Below are positions 34,864 to 36,740 of a DNA stretch of 36,740 bases, piece after piece. The notes under the pieces were generated by a model. The model was not told the origin of the DNA and made no database searches. It was given only the letters and a program-made list of their open reading frames with translations. Every line of letters starts with the position of its first letter. The stretch's first letter is position 1. Made by a program: the position numbers and the translations under genes. The stretch spans positions 1 to 36,740 of the forward strand of contig DAWK01000113.1 in assembly GCA_002509745.1 (NCBI GenBank). Reading direction: 5' to 3'. The DNA is from Methanobacteriaceae archaeon UBA349 (GTDB taxonomy: Archaea > Methanobacteriota > Methanobacteria > Methanobacteriales > Methanobacteriaceae).

Positions 34864-35694
34864 TTATATCAATGGTTCCGGGCTTCGGGCATTCTTTTTG
34901 GCCTTCAATCCACCAATTTTTTCTACTCTTCTTAAAAGGAATTTTTTTCCATTTTCAGTGGCAGCAAAAATAGGAATAGATTCACCCACCTTTAAGAGTG
35001 ACTTTTTTTCTCCAATTTCTCTAATAGGTTTAGAAGCACAAGCAGTAATTACATCGGAGTAATCAAAAAGTTTATGGGCCTCTTTTTCAGATATTCCAGT
35101 CACATGGACCGCGAAAATGTAAATATTTACCCCATTTACAGATTTTTCCAATTCTCTAAGCTTTTCAGCATCCTCAGAAGAAGCAATAGTAACTGCAATG
35201 TTTTTAAAACCTTTATCAATTGCTTTTTTTGTGCCTTCGATTTGATTAATAGATGCTTTTGCGGGATCCAACACTTTACTTTCACCCAGAGTTTCTATAA
35301 CCTTAGGAATTGGACTGGTAGTCATAAATCCAGATATACGGCCCCCTATGCCCTGAACTTCTTCCGGATCAGTTATCAATACCGTTCCTGCACCATCACA
35401 TACTATTACAGCACAATCAACTATTTTCTCCTCCAAAAGAGTAGATATGGTCTCTGAAATACCAAAAGATAAAAAATCTTTCATTTTAAGGTTTCGCTCA
35501 GGGCTGCACATTCCAAAATCATTGATTCTAAACTCAATATTCTCTTTTATGGATTCTGAGTCGAGTTTCTCTATTCCCCTATACTTGTGAAATAAAGGGC
35601 AGTAATCAATTTGAGGATCTCCCACATCCACAACTTTTCCATCTTTAACAATGATTTTGGTCTTCCCCATAGCTTCAATAATGTGTTCGTCCAT
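34864..35694 (-). CDS. methanogenesis marker protein 8 (DUF2099)
   Basis: About 276 aa. Signature regions: MDEHIIEAMGKTKIIVKDGK, DYCPLFHKYRGI, ENIEFRINDFGMCSPER, then CDGAGTVLITDPEEVQGIGG. This matches the DUF2099 family, found in methanogens and close relatives and called marker 8; its reaction is not established. The ATG at 35694 is preferred, with AGTGGTT upstream, over the GTG at 35703. It is one of the best taxonomic pointers in the window. Confidence 0.85.
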   Translation of the reverse strand: MDEHIIEAMGKTKIIVKDGKVVDVGDPQIDYCPLFHKYRGIEKLDSESIKENIEFRINDFGMCSPERNLKMKDFLSFGISETISTLLEEKIVDCAVIVCDGAGTVLITDPEEVQGIGGRISGFMTTSPIPKVIETLGESKVLDPAKASINQIEGTKKAIDKGFKNIAVTIASSEDAEKLRELEKSVNGVNIYIFAVHVTGISEKEAHKLFDYSDVITACASKPIREIGEKKSLLKVGESIPIFAATENGKKFLLRRVEKIGGLKAKKNARSPEPLI

Positions 35695-35887
35695 TTTAAC
35701 CACTCATTTAATATATTACTATTAATAAAAAATTTTAAAGGAGATCTGATAAAAATTATAGTCCCCTAAAAATAACAACTAAAATAAATCAAACTAATAT
35801 CTATGATTAATGTTTATGTTTTAAAAAGATAAGTTTGATTGTTAGAATAAAATTGTTGTAAATATAATCAATACCATAAACGAAAAC

Positions 35888-35899
35888 TTTAAATTATAG
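35888..35899 (+). promoter_or_regulatory. TATA box of the tRNA-Met gene
   Basis: TTTAAATTATAG, 27-38 bp before the mature tRNA start, the normal distance for an archaeal promoter. Confidence 0.5.
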
Positions 35900-35925
35900 A
35901 AAAACTGATGTTTTATAAGTCACGC

Positions 35926-36034
35926 GCCGGGGTGGCTCAGCTGGTTAGAGCGCACGGCTCATAGGGTATTAAGCAGTGCTCTGACTTTTTCCTGGGATAC
36001 CGTGAGGCCGCGGGTTCGAATCCCGCTCCCGGCA
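35926..36034 (+). tRNA. elongator tRNA-Met (CAU) with a 35-nt intron
   Basis: Cloverleaf: acceptor GCCGGGG pairs with TCCCGGC (one G-U), D-arm GCTC/GAGC, anticodon stem CACGG/CCGTG, T-arm GCGGG-TTCGAAT-CCCGC, discriminator A. Anticodon CAT at 35960-35962. The intron at 35964-35998 lies between positions 37 and 38, the standard archaeal site, cut by the splicing endonuclease at a bulge-helix-bulge. The 3' CCA is not encoded. The acceptor and intron fit elongator Met rather than initiator Met; Ile2 (also CAT) is less likely. Confidence 0.92.
35964..35998 (+). other. tRNA-Met intron
   Basis: 35 nt, begins GGGTATTAAG and ends CCTGGGAT. Removing it joins A37 to A38 and restores the seven-base loop CTCATAA. 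Confidence 0.85.
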
Positions 36035-36342
36035 CTCTCATTTATTTATCCCAACGAGAAAGAAAGGTTCTAAGATCAATCGATTCTAAAGAACCTTTAA
36101 AAACCAGCTAAAATTTTATTATTTTTATTTTATTTTCATTCGTTTTATTAATAAATTTAAATAATTCTAAAGTATCTATTAAATTTTTTAGAGAGTATGT
36201 TTTTTGATAATACTTGTTTGAGTCAATGGACATTGTTTTTTAGGTTCAGTGAATCTGGTTTTTTCTAATTCATAATTAGGAATATATTTAATGTATTAAA
36301 TCATTATTTAACATTAAATAAATTAAATGCCGGAGAGAAACC
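36035..36342. other. 308-bp non-coding region after the tRNA gene
   Basis: AT-rich. It contains a T-rich tract just after the tRNA and an inverted repeat, AAAGGTTCT at 36063-36071 with AGAACCTTT at 36090-36098 (loop 18), a possible terminator hairpin. Nothing else seen. Confidence 0.45.
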
Positions 36343-36740
36343 ATGACTAAGTATTCCATAAATGAATTTGTTTATAATACCGCAGAAAAAGAAGATGCTG
36401 GAAAAGAATTGTTTGAACTTGAAAACGATTATACCCTCTATGTAAATTTAAATGGTAAAGTCTGGGTCAAATTAGGATCCATGATTGCCTATGCTGGAGA
36501 TATAAGGTTCAAAAAAGAAAGTAGCCTAGAAGGAGGAGTTAGTAAATTCCTTAAAAAAGCCGTCACCGGAGAAGGAGCCCACATGATGGAAGCCAACGGA
36601 TATGGTAACCTTTATCTAGCTGATGACGGTAAAAGAATAGCCATTTTAAAATTAAATAATGAAAAAATATACGTCAATGGAAACGACGTTATGGCCTTTG
36701 AAGAAAGCATTGACTGGGACATCAGCATGATGAAAGGCTC
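36343..36740 (+). CDS. AIM24-family protein, N-terminal part
   Basis: About 132 residues, cut off by the window end. The text matches the AIM24/DUF124 pattern: LNGKVWVKLGSMIAYAGDIR, then GGVSKFLKKAVTGEGAHMM and GYGNLYLADDGKRIAILKL. The family is a beta-rich fold of unclear biochemical role in bacteria, archaea and mitochondria. GGAGAG lies six bases before the ATG at 36343. Confidence 0.85.
   Translation, partial: MTKYSINEFVYNTAEKEDAGKELFELENDYTLYVNLNGKVWVKLGSMIAYAGDIRFKKESSLEGGVSKFLKKAVTGEGAHMMEANGYGNLYLADDGKRIAILKLNNEKIYVNGNDVMAFEESIDWDISMMKG

Noticed and set aside
36063..36098. Inverted repeat as an attachment site next to the tRNA
   Set aside because: No integrase gene and no repeated tRNA end was seen nearby; a terminator hairpin is simpler.

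Overview
This AT-rich window comes from a hydrogenotrophic methanogen, most likely of the order Methanobacteriales (Methanobacterium-like). The evidence is a methanogenesis marker 8 (DUF2099) gene, a methanogen-type HTH/DUF1724 regulator, archaeal ATP-dependent DNA ligase, archaeal phosphoglucosamine mutase, a ferredoxin:thioredoxin reductase-rubredoxin fusion, an elongator tRNA-Met with an intron at 37/38, TATA-box promoters and GGTGA-type ribosome binding sites. There is no CRISPR array, no intact transposon and no rRNA. The assignment rests on gene content alone.

Layout. Positions 1-4154 hold the end of an anaerobic RNR activase gene, an ASCH-TPR fusion, a small secreted zinc-ribbon protein, a small hypothetical gene and a decayed YrhK-like membrane protein gene. 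Positions 4321-9530 hold glutamate decarboxylase, divergent from a ThrE-type exporter, then a LysE-type transporter, a stand-alone receiver protein and two small membrane proteins. Positions 9678-15296 (minus strand) hold two HisKA_2 sensor kinases, an NTF2/SnoaL-like protein and a frameshifted Fpg/Nei-like gene that lacks the catalytic Pro2.

The most unusual part is 15296-24636. A TetR-type regulator gene starts a plus-strand run of genes: a frameshifted double [4Fe-4S] protein, an iron-sulfur flavoprotein, a polysaccharide pyruvyl transferase-like protein, a 998-aa thioester reductase/AMP-ligase fusion, an ATC-hydrolase-like protein and a GMC-type flavoprotein carrying a ferredoxin-like cysteine motif. 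The divergent region between the regulator and the sensor kinases carries four copies of an ACGAACGTTAGT-type operator against TATA-like boxes, plus two other palindromes. A diverged fifth copy lies before the SnoaL-like gene. I infer a regulated biosynthetic or lipid/acid-modifying island, probably acquired; its product is unknown.

Positions 24873-36740 look like ordinary core chromosome: glmM-type mutase, a large membrane protein, an OB-fold protein, DNA ligase, a regulator, a glutaredoxin + FTR-rubredoxin pair, thiC, a CBS protein, marker 8, tRNA-Met and the start of an AIM24-family gene.

Three reading-frame breaks (near 3611, 9767 and 16869) and one in-frame stop (3475) interrupt otherwise recognisable proteins. 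They are either real pseudogenes or base-level assembly errors; raw reads are needed to decide.
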